Below are positions 1 to 8,328 of a stretch of DNA of 64,000 nucleotides, piece by piece. This DNA is from Anaerolineae bacterium (GTDB lineage: Bacteria > Chloroflexota > Anaerolineae > Anaerolineales > Anaerolineaceae). Each line of letters begins with the position of its first letter. Within the stretch, counting starts at the first letter, position 1. The stretch lies in NCBI GenBank assembly GCA_013178095.1, contig JABLXK010000001.1, forward strand, positions 1 through 64,000, in the 5' to 3' direction. Below the pieces are notes generated by a model. The model searched no databases and was not told where the DNA came from. It saw nothing but the letters and a program-made list of their open reading frames with translations. A program made the position numbers and the translations under genes.

Positions 1-120
1 GATCAGTGGTTGGTGCATTACAACACCGAACGTCCTCATCTTGGCTATCGTAATATGGGACGTCGGCCAATCGAGACAATTGATTTATTTTTGAATAAGA
101 ATGTTAGGAATGAAGCTTAG
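1..120 (+). CDS. Transposase C-terminal fragment (integrase core, IS481/IS3-like), cut by window edge
   Basis: The first 39 codons up to a TAG stop read as the end of an rve-type integrase domain. They include the segment WLVHYNTERPHLGYRNMGRR followed by PIETI, which is typical of the C-terminal end of IS481/IS3-family transposases just after the catalytic glutamate. The start lies outside the window, so completeness cannot be judged. It sits at the edge of the AT-rich patch carrying the ApeA-like gene and supports that patch being mobile or acquired. I saw no terminal inverted repeat in the 200 bases after the stop. Family assignment is from motif recognition only. Confidence 0.8.
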   Translation, partial: DQWLVHYNTERPHLGYRNMGRRPIETIDLFLNKNVRNEA

Positions 121-355
121 TCGTACAGGTAAGATATAAGCTCATAATTTAATTCGTCTATAGAAGACTCTCAAATATCTTTTTTACTGTCAAATAATAA
201 TCGGTGTCAATTTATATATTTTGTAACCTCTATTCATCTTTTTTTCAATTCCAAATCAGAGTTATAAAGTAGAGGATCATATAATAAAAGCATTCTTTAC
301 TCTCATTGGAAAATCTGTATAATAATTGGGTATTTTCTTGATAAACGGGTGGAAT
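121..355. other. AT-rich intergenic stretch with a likely promoter for the ApeA-like gene
   Basis: This non-coding stretch between the transposase tail and the HEPN gene is very AT-rich. A sigma70-type promoter can be read on the plus strand with TTTACT at 296-301, a 16-bp spacer and TATAAT at 318-323. Transcription would start near 330, which argues against a TTG start at 326 for the next gene and favours the ATG at 356. Confidence 0.45.
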
Positions 356-1723
356 ATGCAGAATTCCTTACCAATAGTAGGTAGTTGGTGGTTACCAAAT
401 AATTATAGAAAAAGAATAAGTGGAAAACTTTTTATTGATGATATCAACGGATTATGCTTAGAGTTAAATGGTCACCTACTAGATTCAAATATTTTACGTC
501 AATCATTTGGTGTACCTCTTGATTTCATTAATGGAAAGTCAATAAATCATAACGAAATAACTCTTAAAGATTCTGTATTGATTTCTTTTTCAAGAAATTC
601 CTCAAAATATAAAGTTTATGCTTGCTTTTCTGGAATTACATTTAATAAATTAAACGATATTAGATTCAACGTTGTTAATGTTTCATTTCGTCATTTAAAT
701 AAGTGGGTGATGAATCATTTTTTTGATGATGATATGAACACAATATTATCTACAAAAAAAGCATCATTGGGTCTTCGATTAGAACCAATTGATTTGGGTA
801 GGATTTCTAATTTCAACCTCAGAATAAAAATAAATAAATTAAGCCAAGTATATAAAAACGAAATTACTGGATTTCAATACAGTTCAGCTCTTGAGATTTC
901 AACGGAAAAACCGAGATTATTTGATGAATTCTTAGAAATATCAATAAAATTTTCTAGTTTTCTTAGTTTTGCCACATTACAACCAGCACTAATTTCAGAA
1001 ATGGATGGAGTAATTCACCATAAGAGAAAAAAATATAATTGTGTTGATATCCTCCTCCGTTTCAGAGAATTTGAGGATTCTGAGGATTCTTCAGCAAATT
1101 ATTATGGATTAATTCCATTCCAATTCATCGAAGAAAAGATTTCTCAAGTAATTAACAAGTATTTTGAATTAGTTAAAACTTATGATTCTGTGTATGATCT
1201 GTATCTTTCTTCAATTATCAATCCTAGTACAGTCATAGATAATGAGTTTAGAAATTTAGTTGAAGGTTTGGAAGCATATCATAGGAGAAGATTACCTGGA
1301 AAATATGTTTCCAATGATGACTTTAGAAGAGAAGTTTTACCTCGATTAATCGAGGCGATTCCTTGTGAGTTAGATAGAAGCTTTAAAGAAAAATTATCAA
1401 ACTCCATGGAATATATGAATGAGTATTCTTTACGCAAAAGAATTACTGAGTTAATCCGCAATTTGCCAAAAGATCTAAATCTAAAAATACAAAAGGAATC
1501 AGGGTACCGAGAGGATATTATTCGTAATATCGTGCTGATCAGAAATCACTTCGCGCATTTTGATCCAGAGGAAAAGAGATATATCCCAAAGGATGCAATT
1601 TCATTGCAATTATTGAATGAAGAAATGAGATTAATTCTAGAAGCAAATATCTTAGCTGATTTAGGTATTGATGTTGAATATATTAATAAATTAATTCGTA
1701 TTCCTAAACGATTTCACCATTGA
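356..1723 (+). CDS. ApeA-like HEPN-domain anti-phage protein
   Basis: A 455-residue protein. The N-terminus has the GSWWLP motif followed by a beta-rich region, as in the ApeA N-terminal domain family. The C-terminal quarter is helical and carries RNHFAH (about residues 396-401), the Rx4H catalytic signature of HEPN ribonucleases. ApeA is a known single-gene defence protein thought to act as an abortive RNase on phage infection; function here is inferred from that architecture. I chose ATG 356 because GGGTGG lies just upstream and the promoter -10 is at 318-323; a TTG at 326 would add ten residues. The gene is about one-third GC by eye, far below the genes after 2450, and follows a transposase fragment, so recent transfer is likely. 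It appears monocistronic. Confidence 0.75.
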   Translation: MQNSLPIVGSWWLPNNYRKRISGKLFIDDINGLCLELNGHLLDSNILRQSFGVPLDFINGKSINHNEITLKDSVLISFSRNSSKYKVYACFSGITFNKLNDIRFNVVNVSFRHLNKWVMNHFFDDDMNTILSTKKASLGLRLEPIDLGRISNFNLRIKINKLSQVYKNEITGFQYSSALEISTEKPRLFDEFLEISIKFSSFLSFATLQPALISEMDGVIHHKRKKYNCVDILLRFREFEDSEDSSANYYGLIPFQFIEEKISQVINKYFELVKTYDSVYDLYLSSIINPSTVIDNEFRNLVEGLEAYHRRRLPGKYVSNDDFRREVLPRLIEAIPCELDRSFKEKLSNSMEYMNEYSLRKRITELIRNLPKDLNLKIQKESGYREDIIRNIVLIRNHFAHFDPEEKRYIPKDAISLQLLNEEMRLILEANILADLGIDVEYINKLIRIPKRFHH

Positions 1724-1806
1724 ACTAGAATTGCAGGATAAATATAAATACAGAATTTTATTCTGACTTTAGTCAGTCGAGCGAGCGAAGCGAGGGAGAC
1801 AAAAAA

Positions 1807-1825
1807 CCACACGCTATGCGGGTGG
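1807..1825. repeat. Imperfect hairpin resembling an IS200/IS605 left-end structure
   Basis: CCACACGC-TAT-GCGGGTGG folds into an eight-base-pair stem with one mismatch. It lies about 90 bases before a short reading frame beginning MANTTNSLL, like the subterminal hairpin of IS200/IS605-type elements upstream of tnpA. Confidence 0.55.
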
Positions 1826-2102
1826 AAGACAAGAGGTTAAACCACAAATCACCTAACGGCTAGAATAGTGGAGGTCCAAGCCACTAACATAGCAGGAGAG
1901 GTGATTTGATGGCAAATACAACGAATAGTTTACTGCAGGGCAAGAAATATGGAAAAGGAAGGGGCGGGAAAAGAGATTGAGAAAAAGGGAAAAGTAGGTT
2001 CAGATGGGAAGGATATAGAAAAGAGTGGAAATGAGAAGTTGAAAAGGCAGAAAAGATGAAAATAAAAAGGCATATAAGCGAAGTGGCTTGAACGAAGTGA
2101 AA

Positions 2103-2124
2103 GCCAGCGTCTTGAGACGCTGGC
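2103..2124. repeat. Perfect 22-bp palindrome in the IS200 remnant
   Basis: GCCAGCGTCTT and AAGACGCTGGC-type arms form a self-complementary palindrome centred at 2113/2114. It is probably the tnpA terminator or a right-end structure of the remnant element. Confidence 0.6.
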
Positions 2125-2155
2125 CTGTATTCCAGGCTTATAGCCTATGTTCAAA

Positions 2156-2174
2156 CCACCCATTTTACGGGTGG
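2156..2174. repeat. Right-end hairpin of the IS200-like remnant
   Basis: CCACCC, a seven-base loop, then GGGTGG. Its stem sequence is nearly that of the hairpin at 1807-1825, as expected for left and right recognition hairpins of one Y1-transposase element. Confidence 0.55.
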
Positions 2175-2452
2175 TTCTGATTTAGTTGTTATTAAAGAAG
2201 TTTTTTTGACCTTAATAGAATAGATAATTACCAATACTGAAAAGGAAAACAGCTATCTTCAAAACAATTCGGGTATTTGTTTTATTAACGCTTAATATTT
2301 CATAACCACTATTTACTCATCAATAATCAGATATTTGAATTAACATCAGGAAATTAAAAAAATTTGTCTCGGTATTTTTAGCAAATATTTTTATTGACGA
2401 ATTTATGATAAAGGGAACTAGATTATCACTGGTTCCCTCTATTCCCAAAAAC
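2175..2452. other. AT-rich spacer with no recognised gene
   Basis: About 280 bases between the remnant element and the 3' end of the nucleoside phosphorylase gene. Base composition changes sharply near 2450, from AT-rich to GC-rich, marking the inner edge of the acquired patch. No convincing coding or RNA signal was seen. Confidence 0.5.
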
Positions 2453-3172
2453 CTAATCTCCCTGCGCGATCTTCCACATGGCCTGCAACGCGATCTTGAT
2501 CGCGTTCTGCTCGCCGCGGCGGAAGTCGGCTTCCTTGTCCTCGGGCTTGGTGGCCTTGTTGGTGCCGTCGGAGGCATAGATGGCGCCGGTGCGCCAGCCG
2601 CGGTATTGCCCGGCGATGAAGAGCGTGTCGCTTTCCATCTCCACCGAGACAACGCCGGCTTTCTTGAGCAGCTCGCCGCGGGCGTTATCGGCGCGCGGGG
2701 CGTAGAAAGCGTCGCCGGCCACACCCACGCCCACCGTGGCGGGGATGCCCAGCTCTTCGCTGGCTTCCACCAGCGCGCGCAGCACGGAGAAGGTCGGCAC
2801 GGCCGGGTAGGTGAGGGGCAGGTAGGCCAGCGAGGTGCCGCCCTCGCGCACGGTGCCCGAGCCGATGATCACGTCGCCTACTTGCTGGAAATCCTGGAAC
2901 ACGCCGCAGGAGCCCACGCGGATAAAGGTGTCCGCACCCATGTGCGCCAGCTCCTCCAGCCCGATGGCTACCACCGGCCCACCCATGCCTGTGCCGATCA
3001 CGGTCATGGGTACGCCCTTGTATTCACCGGAAAACACCACGTAGCCGCGCCCTTCCGTCACCAGGCGGTGATTGTCGAAGTGCTCGGCGATTTTTTTAGC
3101 GCGCGCCTGGTCGCCCGGGCAGAACACGTAGCGGTGGATGTCCTTTGCGTCGCATTTAATGTGCCATTCCAT
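2453..3172 (-). CDS. Uridine/purine nucleoside phosphorylase family protein
   Basis: A 239-residue protein of the PNP/UDP phosphorylase superfamily, which splits a ribonucleoside with phosphate into base and ribose-1-phosphate. Visible motifs are CPGDQARAKKIAEHFD near the N-terminus (phosphate site), GTGMGGP, IRVGSCGVFQ, and VVSVEMESDTLF, the ribose-binding ExE region (MEME/MESD type) shared by uridine phosphorylases. The start ATG at 3172 is preceded by GGAGGG with a five-base spacer; an upstream in-frame start would be 13 codons longer but lacks this signal. It is divergent from the ribokinase operon, fitting a shared role in nucleoside salvage. Base preference (uridine versus purine) cannot be settled by reading alone. 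Confidence 0.85.
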   Translation of the reverse strand: MEWHIKCDAKDIHRYVFCPGDQARAKKIAEHFDNHRLVTEGRGYVVFSGEYKGVPMTVIGTGMGGPVVAIGLEELAHMGADTFIRVGSCGVFQDFQQVGDVIIGSGTVREGGTSLAYLPLTYPAVPTFSVLRALVEASEELGIPATVGVGVAGDAFYAPRADNARGELLKKAGVVSVEMESDTLFIAGQYRGWRTGAIYASDGTNKATKPEDKEADFRRGEQNAIKIALQAMWKIAQGD

Positions 3173-3291
3173 AAAAACCCTCCGATATGTATTAAATAGA
3201 TTGTCATACAATTATAGCAGAGGCAAAACAAGGCAAGTATAATTTGCGTAATCTGTATTTTTAAGTCAAATTTCTTATCGGAGGAATGCTC
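3173..3291. promoter_or_regulatory. Divergent intergenic region of the nucleoside salvage genes
   Basis: This 119-bp AT-richer region separates the divergent phosphorylase and ribokinase genes and must hold both promoters. Shine-Dalgarno sequences are clear on both sides: GGAGGG for the minus gene (3178-3183) and GGAGG at 3280-3284 for the plus gene. No palindromic operator was obvious. Confidence 0.4.
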
Positions 3292-4209
3292 ATGAGTATC
3301 GTGGTATTCGGTAGTATCAACATGGACCTCACCGCTTACGTCCCCAAACTGCCCCAACTGGGCGAAACTTTACAAGGCAGCTCCTACATCACAGCCCCCG
3401 GCGGCAAGGGCAACAACCAGGGCGCGGCGGCTTCGCGCCTGGGCGCCGACGTCAAGTTCGTCGGGCGCGTGGGGACGGACATCTTCGGCGACCAGGTTTT
3501 GAAGATCATCGCCGAGCAGAAGGTGGATATCAGCCAGATCCTGCAAGATAACGAACACGGCACCGGCATCGCCGTGATCTGCGTGGACAAGAACGCCGAC
3601 AATTCCATCATCATCATCTCCGGCGCGAACTTTGCCCTGGACGACAGCGACGTGGCGCGCGCCAAAGCGCTGATGAGCGACGCCAAGGTGCTGATGCTGC
3701 AACTGGAAGTGCCGCTGGACGCCTGCCTGAAGACGGCACAGGCCGCGCACGAGCAGGGCGTGAAAGTGGTGTTTGACCCCGCTCCCGCCATCCCCCTGCC
3801 GGCGGAAGCCTTCAAGCTGATGGACTTCATCACCCCCAACGAGACCGAGACGGAAATCCTGACCGGTTTCAAGCCCGCCAACGCCGAGGACGCCGCGCGC
3901 GCCGCCAAGCTGTTCCTGGAAAAGGGCGTGGGCACGGCCATCATCAAGTTGGGCGCCAAGGGCGTGTATTACGAAAACAAGAGCGAGAGCGGTTTCGTTC
4001 CTCCGTATAAAGTCACCCCCATCGACACCGTTGCCGCCGGCGACGCCTTCAACGCGGGTTTGGCGGTAGCCATCTCCGAAGGCAAGCCGCTAGCCGAAGC
4101 CGTGCGCTGGGGCGCAGCCGCCGGCGCGCTGGCCACCACCCGCAAGGGCGCGCTGCCCTCCATGCCCTACCGCGATGAATTAATCAAACTGATGAAAGAG
4201 CAAGCATGA
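3292..4209 (+). CDS. rbsK: Ribokinase (PfkB family)
   Basis: A 305-residue PfkB-family sugar kinase that would phosphorylate ribose at O5. It shows the family signatures: GSINMDL near the N-terminus, GGKGNNQGAAASRLGA (sugar-binding PfkB signature 1) around residue 37, and DTVAAGDAFNAG near residue 243, whose AAGD anion hole and catalytic Asp match ribokinase. The start at 3292 is seven bases after GGAGG; an ATG six bases earlier is too close to the Shine-Dalgarno. It overlaps the next gene by four bases (ATGA). In this operon it would capture ribose released by the nucleoside hydrolase downstream. A nucleoside kinase of the same fold is the main alternative. Confidence 0.85.
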   Translation: MSIVVFGSINMDLTAYVPKLPQLGETLQGSSYITAPGGKGNNQGAAASRLGADVKFVGRVGTDIFGDQVLKIIAEQKVDISQILQDNEHGTGIAVICVDKNADNSIIIISGANFALDDSDVARAKALMSDAKVLMLQLEVPLDACLKTAQAAHEQGVKVVFDPAPAIPLPAEAFKLMDFITPNETETEILTGFKPANAEDAARAAKLFLEKGVGTAIIKLGAKGVYYENKSESGFVPPYKVTPIDTVAAGDAFNAGLAVAISEGKPLAEAVRWGAAAGALATTRKGALPSMPYRDELIKLMKEQA

Positions 4210-5531
4210 GCACTACATTAATTACCAGCGACGTTGTCCTGTGCCTGGACGCTTCCGATCACATTTACAAAGAAGGCTATTTAGTTATTGAAAACGAGCG
4301 TATCATCGAGATCGGCTACCAGAAGGACCTCGATAGCCGGCGCAAGTTCGACCAGACGGTGGCTTTGGGGCCGCGCCTGGTGATGCCCGGCCTGGTGAAC
4401 GCCCACACGCATACCCCCATGACGCTCTTCCGCGGGCACGTGGAAGGGCACACGCTCTTCACCCTGGATGGCTGGTTCAACACCATCCGCGTGCTGGAAT
4501 TGAAGATCGACCCCGACCTGATCAGCCCGGGCGTGGCGCTTTCCTGCGCGGAGATGATCCGCACCGGCACCACCACCTTCGTCGACCAGTATTTCTGGAT
4601 GGACCGCATCTACCCCGAGGTGCGCCAGAGCGGCCTGCGCGCCGTGCTGGCTTACGGCATCGTGGAGCTGGGCAAGGAAGAGGCGCGCAAACGCGAAGTG
4701 GCCGCCGCTTCCGCCTTCCTCGAAAGCCTGCAGGGCGACCCGCTGCTGACCGGCTGGCTCGGCCCGCACGCGTTCTTCGTGGATAACAGCGAAGCCGCCA
4801 TGGCGCTCGAAAAGGAACTGGCGCAGAAATACCACACCGGCTTCCACACCCATTTCGCCACCGGGCAGGAGGAGAACGACTACTGCCGCGAGCATTACGG
4901 CACCACCGCCATCCCGCAGTTGGAGAAGATGGGCTTCCTGGAATTCCCGATCATCGCCGCGCACAGCATCGGCATCCCGGTGGAAGACCTGCCCATCGTG
5001 GCAAACAAACCCTTCACGGTCTGTTTCGCGCCCTCTTCAGGCATGCGCAACGCCGCCGGCATCGCCCCGCTCGACAAGATCCGCGAGGCGGGCGTGAACG
5101 TGGCGCTGGGCACCGATAACGTTACCAACAACAACAGCTACGACATGTTCAAGGAGATGGCGCTGACCGGCAAGGTCATGGCGCTGCTCAAACTGGACGC
5201 AGCCGCCATCCCCACGCGCTACATCCTGGACATGGCCACCATGGGCGGCGCGCGCGCCATCGGCAAGGAAAAAGAGATCGGCTCGCTGGAAGCCGGCAAG
5301 AAAGCCGACCTGATCGCGCTGGACCTGAACGAGATCGGCTGGGCGCCTTTCGGCGGGCAGGACTTCTACGCCGCGCTGGTGTACGCCGTAAGCGGCTACC
5401 ACGTGCGCGACGTGATGGTCAACGGGCGCTGGCTCTACCGCAACAGCCAATACCAGACCCTGGACTACCTGAAGGTGCGCCGCGAGCTGGAAGCCAAGCA
5501 CGACGAGCTGATGCGCAAAATTAAAGAATAA
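4206..5531 (+). CDS. Amidohydrolase of the S-adenosylhomocysteine/methylthioadenosine deaminase (TrzA/MtaD) family
   Basis: A 441-residue metal-dependent hydrolase with a TIM-barrel amidohydrolase fold. It probably deaminates an adenosine-type nucleoside or a related base. Visible ligands are NAHTHTPM (HxH metal site) near residue 66, FHTHFA (metal His), AAHSIG (metal His) and GTDN (catalytic Asp). The C-terminal ADLIALDL segment is typical of the flanking beta-sandwich. Length matches MtaD/SsnA-like enzymes (420-450). The start overlaps the ribokinase stop, indicating translational coupling. Neighbours acting on nucleosides support a nucleoside substrate; cytosine, guanine or atrazine-like amidohydrolases are alternatives of the same family. 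Confidence 0.75.
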   Translation: MSTTLITSDVVLCLDASDHIYKEGYLVIENERIIEIGYQKDLDSRRKFDQTVALGPRLVMPGLVNAHTHTPMTLFRGHVEGHTLFTLDGWFNTIRVLELKIDPDLISPGVALSCAEMIRTGTTTFVDQYFWMDRIYPEVRQSGLRAVLAYGIVELGKEEARKREVAAASAFLESLQGDPLLTGWLGPHAFFVDNSEAAMALEKELAQKYHTGFHTHFATGQEENDYCREHYGTTAIPQLEKMGFLEFPIIAAHSIGIPVEDLPIVANKPFTVCFAPSSGMRNAAGIAPLDKIREAGVNVALGTDNVTNNNSYDMFKEMALTGKVMALLKLDAAAIPTRYILDMATMGGARAIGKEKEIGSLEAGKKADLIALDLNEIGWAPFGGQDFYAALVYAVSGYHVRDVMVNGRWLYRNSQYQTLDYLKVRRELEAKHDELMRKIKE

Positions 5532-5542
5532 AGGATTCTTTT

Positions 5543-6466
5543 ATGAAAAGGATCATTATCGATACCGACGCGGGCGTGGACGACGCCCTGGCGATCCTGT
5601 TGGCCTTCGGGCAAAAGGACGTCAAGATCGAAGCCTTCACCACGGTGAACGGCAACGTGGACGTAGACAAGACCACCGCCAATGTCTTGAAAATCCTCGA
5701 CCTGGTAGGGCAGGACGTGCCGGTTTACCGCGGCTGCCCGCAGCCGCTGGTGGCCCCGGTCTTCAACGCCGCCAGCATCCACGGCGTGGACGGACTGGGC
5801 GACGCCGGCATCCCGGCTTCCAAACGCCAGCCCGAAAAGAAACATGCCGCGCTGGCGCTGGTCGACCTGGCCAATCAATACCCGGGCGAGATCAGCCTGA
5901 TCGCCATCGGCCCGCTCACCAACCTGGCCGCGGCGTTGACGCTTGACCCTGATTTGCCCCACAAATTCGCTGACCTGACCATTATGGGCGGCGCCATCTA
6001 CGCGCGCGGCAACACCAATGTCACGGCCGAATTCAACATCTACGCCGACGCGGAAGCGGCGCGCGTGGTGTTCGAGCGCTGGCCGAAGGTGCGCGTGCTC
6101 TCATGGGAAACCACCATGCTGTACCCGTTCAACGGGGAGCAGGTGGCGCATTTCTTCAACATGGGCACGGCCAAATCCAAATTCTTCCACGACATTTACC
6201 AGAAAACGCTGGGCTTCCTGCGGGAAAAATTCCACCAGGACCTGCTGTTCTCGGCGGACGGGCTGGCGGTGGCCTGCGCCATCGACCCCTCCATCATCAC
6301 CCGCAAAGAGGAGCATTTTATGGAAGTCGAGCTGCATGGCGCAAGCACGCGCGGGCTGACCGCGGTGGACTGGTTCGGCCTGGGTGGCAAGCCCGCCAAC
6401 GCCGAGATCATCCTGGAGCTGGACCACGCGCGCTACGTGCAGATGATCGAGGACGGGCTGCGCTGA
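5543..6466 (+). CDS. Inosine/uridine-preferring nucleoside hydrolase
   Basis: A 307-residue member of the IunH family, hydrolysing ribonucleosides to base plus ribose. The N-terminal DTDAGVDDALAI is the family's calcium-binding DxDxxxDD signature. TVNGNV, IAIGPLTNLA and MGGAIYARGN follow in the expected order, with the late Asp in AVDWFG. Length is normal. It lies 11 bases after the amidohydrolase and two bases before the M20 peptidase, in one operon. Free ribose from this enzyme would feed the ribokinase at the start of the operon. Confidence 0.88.
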   Translation: MKRIIIDTDAGVDDALAILLAFGQKDVKIEAFTTVNGNVDVDKTTANVLKILDLVGQDVPVYRGCPQPLVAPVFNAASIHGVDGLGDAGIPASKRQPEKKHAALALVDLANQYPGEISLIAIGPLTNLAAALTLDPDLPHKFADLTIMGGAIYARGNTNVTAEFNIYADAEAARVVFERWPKVRVLSWETTMLYPFNGEQVAHFFNMGTAKSKFFHDIYQKTLGFLREKFHQDLLFSADGLAVACAIDPSIITRKEEHFMEVELHGASTRGLTAVDWFGLGGKPANAEIILELDHARYVQMIEDGLR

Positions 6467-6468
6467 GC

Positions 6469-7698
6469 ATGTCGAAGATCGATTCAAAAGAGCTGCTGCG
6501 CAGGGCGCAGGCATACGCCCCCCAGGCCGAGAAATTCCTGGGGGATATGGTGCGCATCCCCTCGGTCAATAAGCGCGACCCGGAAAAGAACGCGGCCGAG
6601 CGCATCCACGACGAAGCCCTGAAACTGGGATTCGAGAGCAAATTCGTGGCCAAAGACCCCCAGCGGCCCAACGTGCTGGCGCGCTACGGCAGCGGCAAAA
6701 TCGGTTTCGCCCTGATCGGCCACATCGACACGGTGGCAGAGGGCGACCCGGCCTCGTGGAGCTTCCCGCCCTTCGAGGCGCACGTGGATAACGGGCGCCT
6801 GATCGGGCGCGGCGCGGCCGACAACAAGGCCGGCATCGCTGTGGGGCTGTACACGCTGCTGCTGTTGCGTGAGCTGGATTTACTGGATACGCAGCGCTTC
6901 TGCGTGACGGTGGCGGGCGTTTCCGACGAGGAAGCCGGCGCCTGCAGCACACTGGGCGTGCGCTACCTGCTGGACACGCAGGAACTGCGCGCCGCCGGAG
7001 CCATCTACACCTACACCAGCGACTTCGTGTGCATCGGCCACCGCGGGCTGCTGCGGCTGGAGATCCGCACCAGGGGTGAATCGATTCACGCCGGCATCGA
7101 CGCCTGGCATCAAAAGACGCAGGGCCTGAACGCGGTGACCGCCCTGGCGGACATCCTGCTGCGCCTGGAAAAGTTGAAAATCGACGTTCAGCCGGTGCCC
7201 GGTTTTGAAAAACTGGGTTTCACCATCACCCCAGGCACCATCTTCCAGGGCGGCGTGTACGAGAGCATCGTGCCCGAAAGCGCCAGCGCGATCATCGATA
7301 TGCGCCTGCTGCCCGGCCAGGATAAAGAGGAAGTGCTGCAGCGCGTGGACGCCATCATCAAGGAAGTGGAAGCCGAACGCCCCGGGCTGAAAACCGAGGT
7401 AATGCGCAAGGTGGATATCCCCGGCGCGGCCATCCCGCTGGACCATCCCCTGGCGCGCATCGCGCAGGATTACACCGAGACCTTCACCGGTGCACGCTGG
7501 CCGGTGGCGGGAGCGGGACCGGGCAATGAAGGCTACATGCTGATCGGCGCGGGCATCCCTACCCTGTGCGGTTTCGGCGCCACCGGCGGCAACCCGCACG
7601 CACCCGACGAATGGGTGCTGCTTTCCAGCCTGCCGGTCACCATGGCGATTTACGCCGGCATCATTCACGATTATTTAAACCAAATCGAAGGAGCATAA
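6469..7698 (+). CDS. M20-family metallopeptidase (YgeY/ArgE-DapE-like)
   Basis: A 409-residue zinc hydrolase. The catalytic motif GHIDTVAEGD (zinc His and Asp) is near residue 85 and GRGAADNKAG supplies the bridging Asp. VSDEEAGAC carries the catalytic Glu pair, and a dimerisation domain with GHRGLLRLEI and IHAGI precedes GGNPHAPDEWV with the late His. This matches the YgeY hydrolase/ArgE/DapE group, which cleave N-acyl or amide bonds in small substrates such as acetylornithine or carbamoyl compounds. The ATG at 6469 is two bases after the nucleoside hydrolase stop. In a nucleoside operon it may act on a ring-opened or ureido catabolite; this is inference from context only. Confidence 0.78.
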   Translation: MSKIDSKELLRRAQAYAPQAEKFLGDMVRIPSVNKRDPEKNAAERIHDEALKLGFESKFVAKDPQRPNVLARYGSGKIGFALIGHIDTVAEGDPASWSFPPFEAHVDNGRLIGRGAADNKAGIAVGLYTLLLLRELDLLDTQRFCVTVAGVSDEEAGACSTLGVRYLLDTQELRAAGAIYTYTSDFVCIGHRGLLRLEIRTRGESIHAGIDAWHQKTQGLNAVTALADILLRLEKLKIDVQPVPGFEKLGFTITPGTIFQGGVYESIVPESASAIIDMRLLPGQDKEEVLQRVDAIIKEVEAERPGLKTEVMRKVDIPGAAIPLDHPLARIAQDYTETFTGARWPVAGAGPGNEGYMLIGAGIPTLCGFGATGGNPHAPDEWVLLSSLPVTMAIYAGIIHDYLNQIEGA

Positions 7699-7699
7699 T

Positions 7700-8278
7700 A
7701 TGAGTCATTTAGATCGCGATCCCTGGGTGGACGTGAAGACGGTTCACGGCTTTTCCGCCGACCATGTCATTTCCGCCTTGCAGAAGGAAATCCGCCGCGG
7801 GCACGCCGAAAACGCCGCCCTGCTGGCGTATGAGATGATCACCACCAGCCCCGCGCTGGAAGAGTACCTGTGGTACCGCCTGAAAGTCATCTCGGTCGAA
7901 GATATCGGCTTCGGCGACTCAATGGCGCCCGTGCTGATCCAGAGCCTGTTCGAGATGACCAGCGCCTGCGACCATTCCGTGGGCGAGCGCAAGCTCTATG
8001 CCATCCACGCCGTGCGGTACCTGTGCGGCTGCCAGAAGGACCGTTCCAGCGACGAGATGATCAACTGGATCATCCACACCGTCGAGAACGGCGAGGGGCT
8101 GCCGGTTATCCCGGATTACGCCCTGGACATGCACACCGCCGAAGGCCAGAAGAAAGGCCGCGGGCGCAGGTTCTTCTTTGAAGAAGCCTCGAAGACTGAG
8201 CCGGAGCTGCCCGGCCGCGACAAGACTTATCTCCAGCGGATCATCAAGATGCTGGATGAGGGGAAACTGAAGGATTAA
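7700..8278 (+). CDS. Stand-alone protein resembling the C-terminal domain of RarA/MgsA
   Basis: A 192-residue soluble helical protein without a Walker motif. The region HVISALQKEIRRGHAENAAL through VISVEDIGFGD resembles the C-terminal oligomerisation domain of RarA/MgsA/WRNIP1 AAA+ ATPases, where 'AxxWLxxML...RRLVIxASEDIG' is conserved. Here that domain occurs alone. The C-terminus is charged and includes GRGRRFFFEEA. It starts one base after the M20 peptidase stop with GGAG upstream, so it is co-transcribed with the salvage genes. Function is unknown; it may bind RarA or act independently. Similarity is by eye and moderate. Confidence 0.6.
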   Translation: MSHLDRDPWVDVKTVHGFSADHVISALQKEIRRGHAENAALLAYEMITTSPALEEYLWYRLKVISVEDIGFGDSMAPVLIQSLFEMTSACDHSVGERKLYAIHAVRYLCGCQKDRSSDEMINWIIHTVENGEGLPVIPDYALDMHTAEGQKKGRGRRFFFEEASKTEPELPGRDKTYLQRIIKMLDEGKLKD

Positions 8279-8287
8279 TAAGTATTT

Positions 8288-8307
8288 GGCGGGATTAGAA
8301 TCCCGCC
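8288..8307. repeat. Extragenic palindrome copy 1
   Basis: GGCGGGATTAGAATCCCGCC, with nine-base arms. It shares its outer GGCGGG/CCCGCC arms and the following CTA with copies at 8589 and 8734. Confidence 0.75.
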
Positions 8308-8328
8308 CTACACGTTCTAAACATAGAA

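Larger units (their letters stand above)
1797..2185 (+). mobile_element. Decayed IS200-family element (MITE-like remnant with deleted tnpA)
   Basis: Three features match an IS200-type insertion sequence whose transposase has been deleted. There is a left-end hairpin (1807-1825). A start region at 1909 follows GGAGAGGTGATTTG and translates MANTTNSLL, resembling the first residues of Y1 transposases, before losing similarity and stopping within about 25 codons. On the right are two palindromes, 2103-2124 and 2156-2174; the second (CCACCC, loop, GGGTGG) mirrors the left hairpin. Outer boundaries are approximate because IS200 elements lack terminal inverted repeats and target duplications. It could be mobilised only in trans. 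Confidence 0.55.

Noticed and set aside
326-355. TTG start giving ten extra residues on the ApeA-like protein
   Set aside because: A promoter -10 at 318-323 would place the transcript start at about this site, and ATG 356 has GGGTGG upstream.
1930-2163. 77-residue minus-strand reading frame
   Set aside because: It is Phe/Ser/Pro-rich low complexity read against a purine-rich tract inside the IS200 remnant, with no ribosome site.
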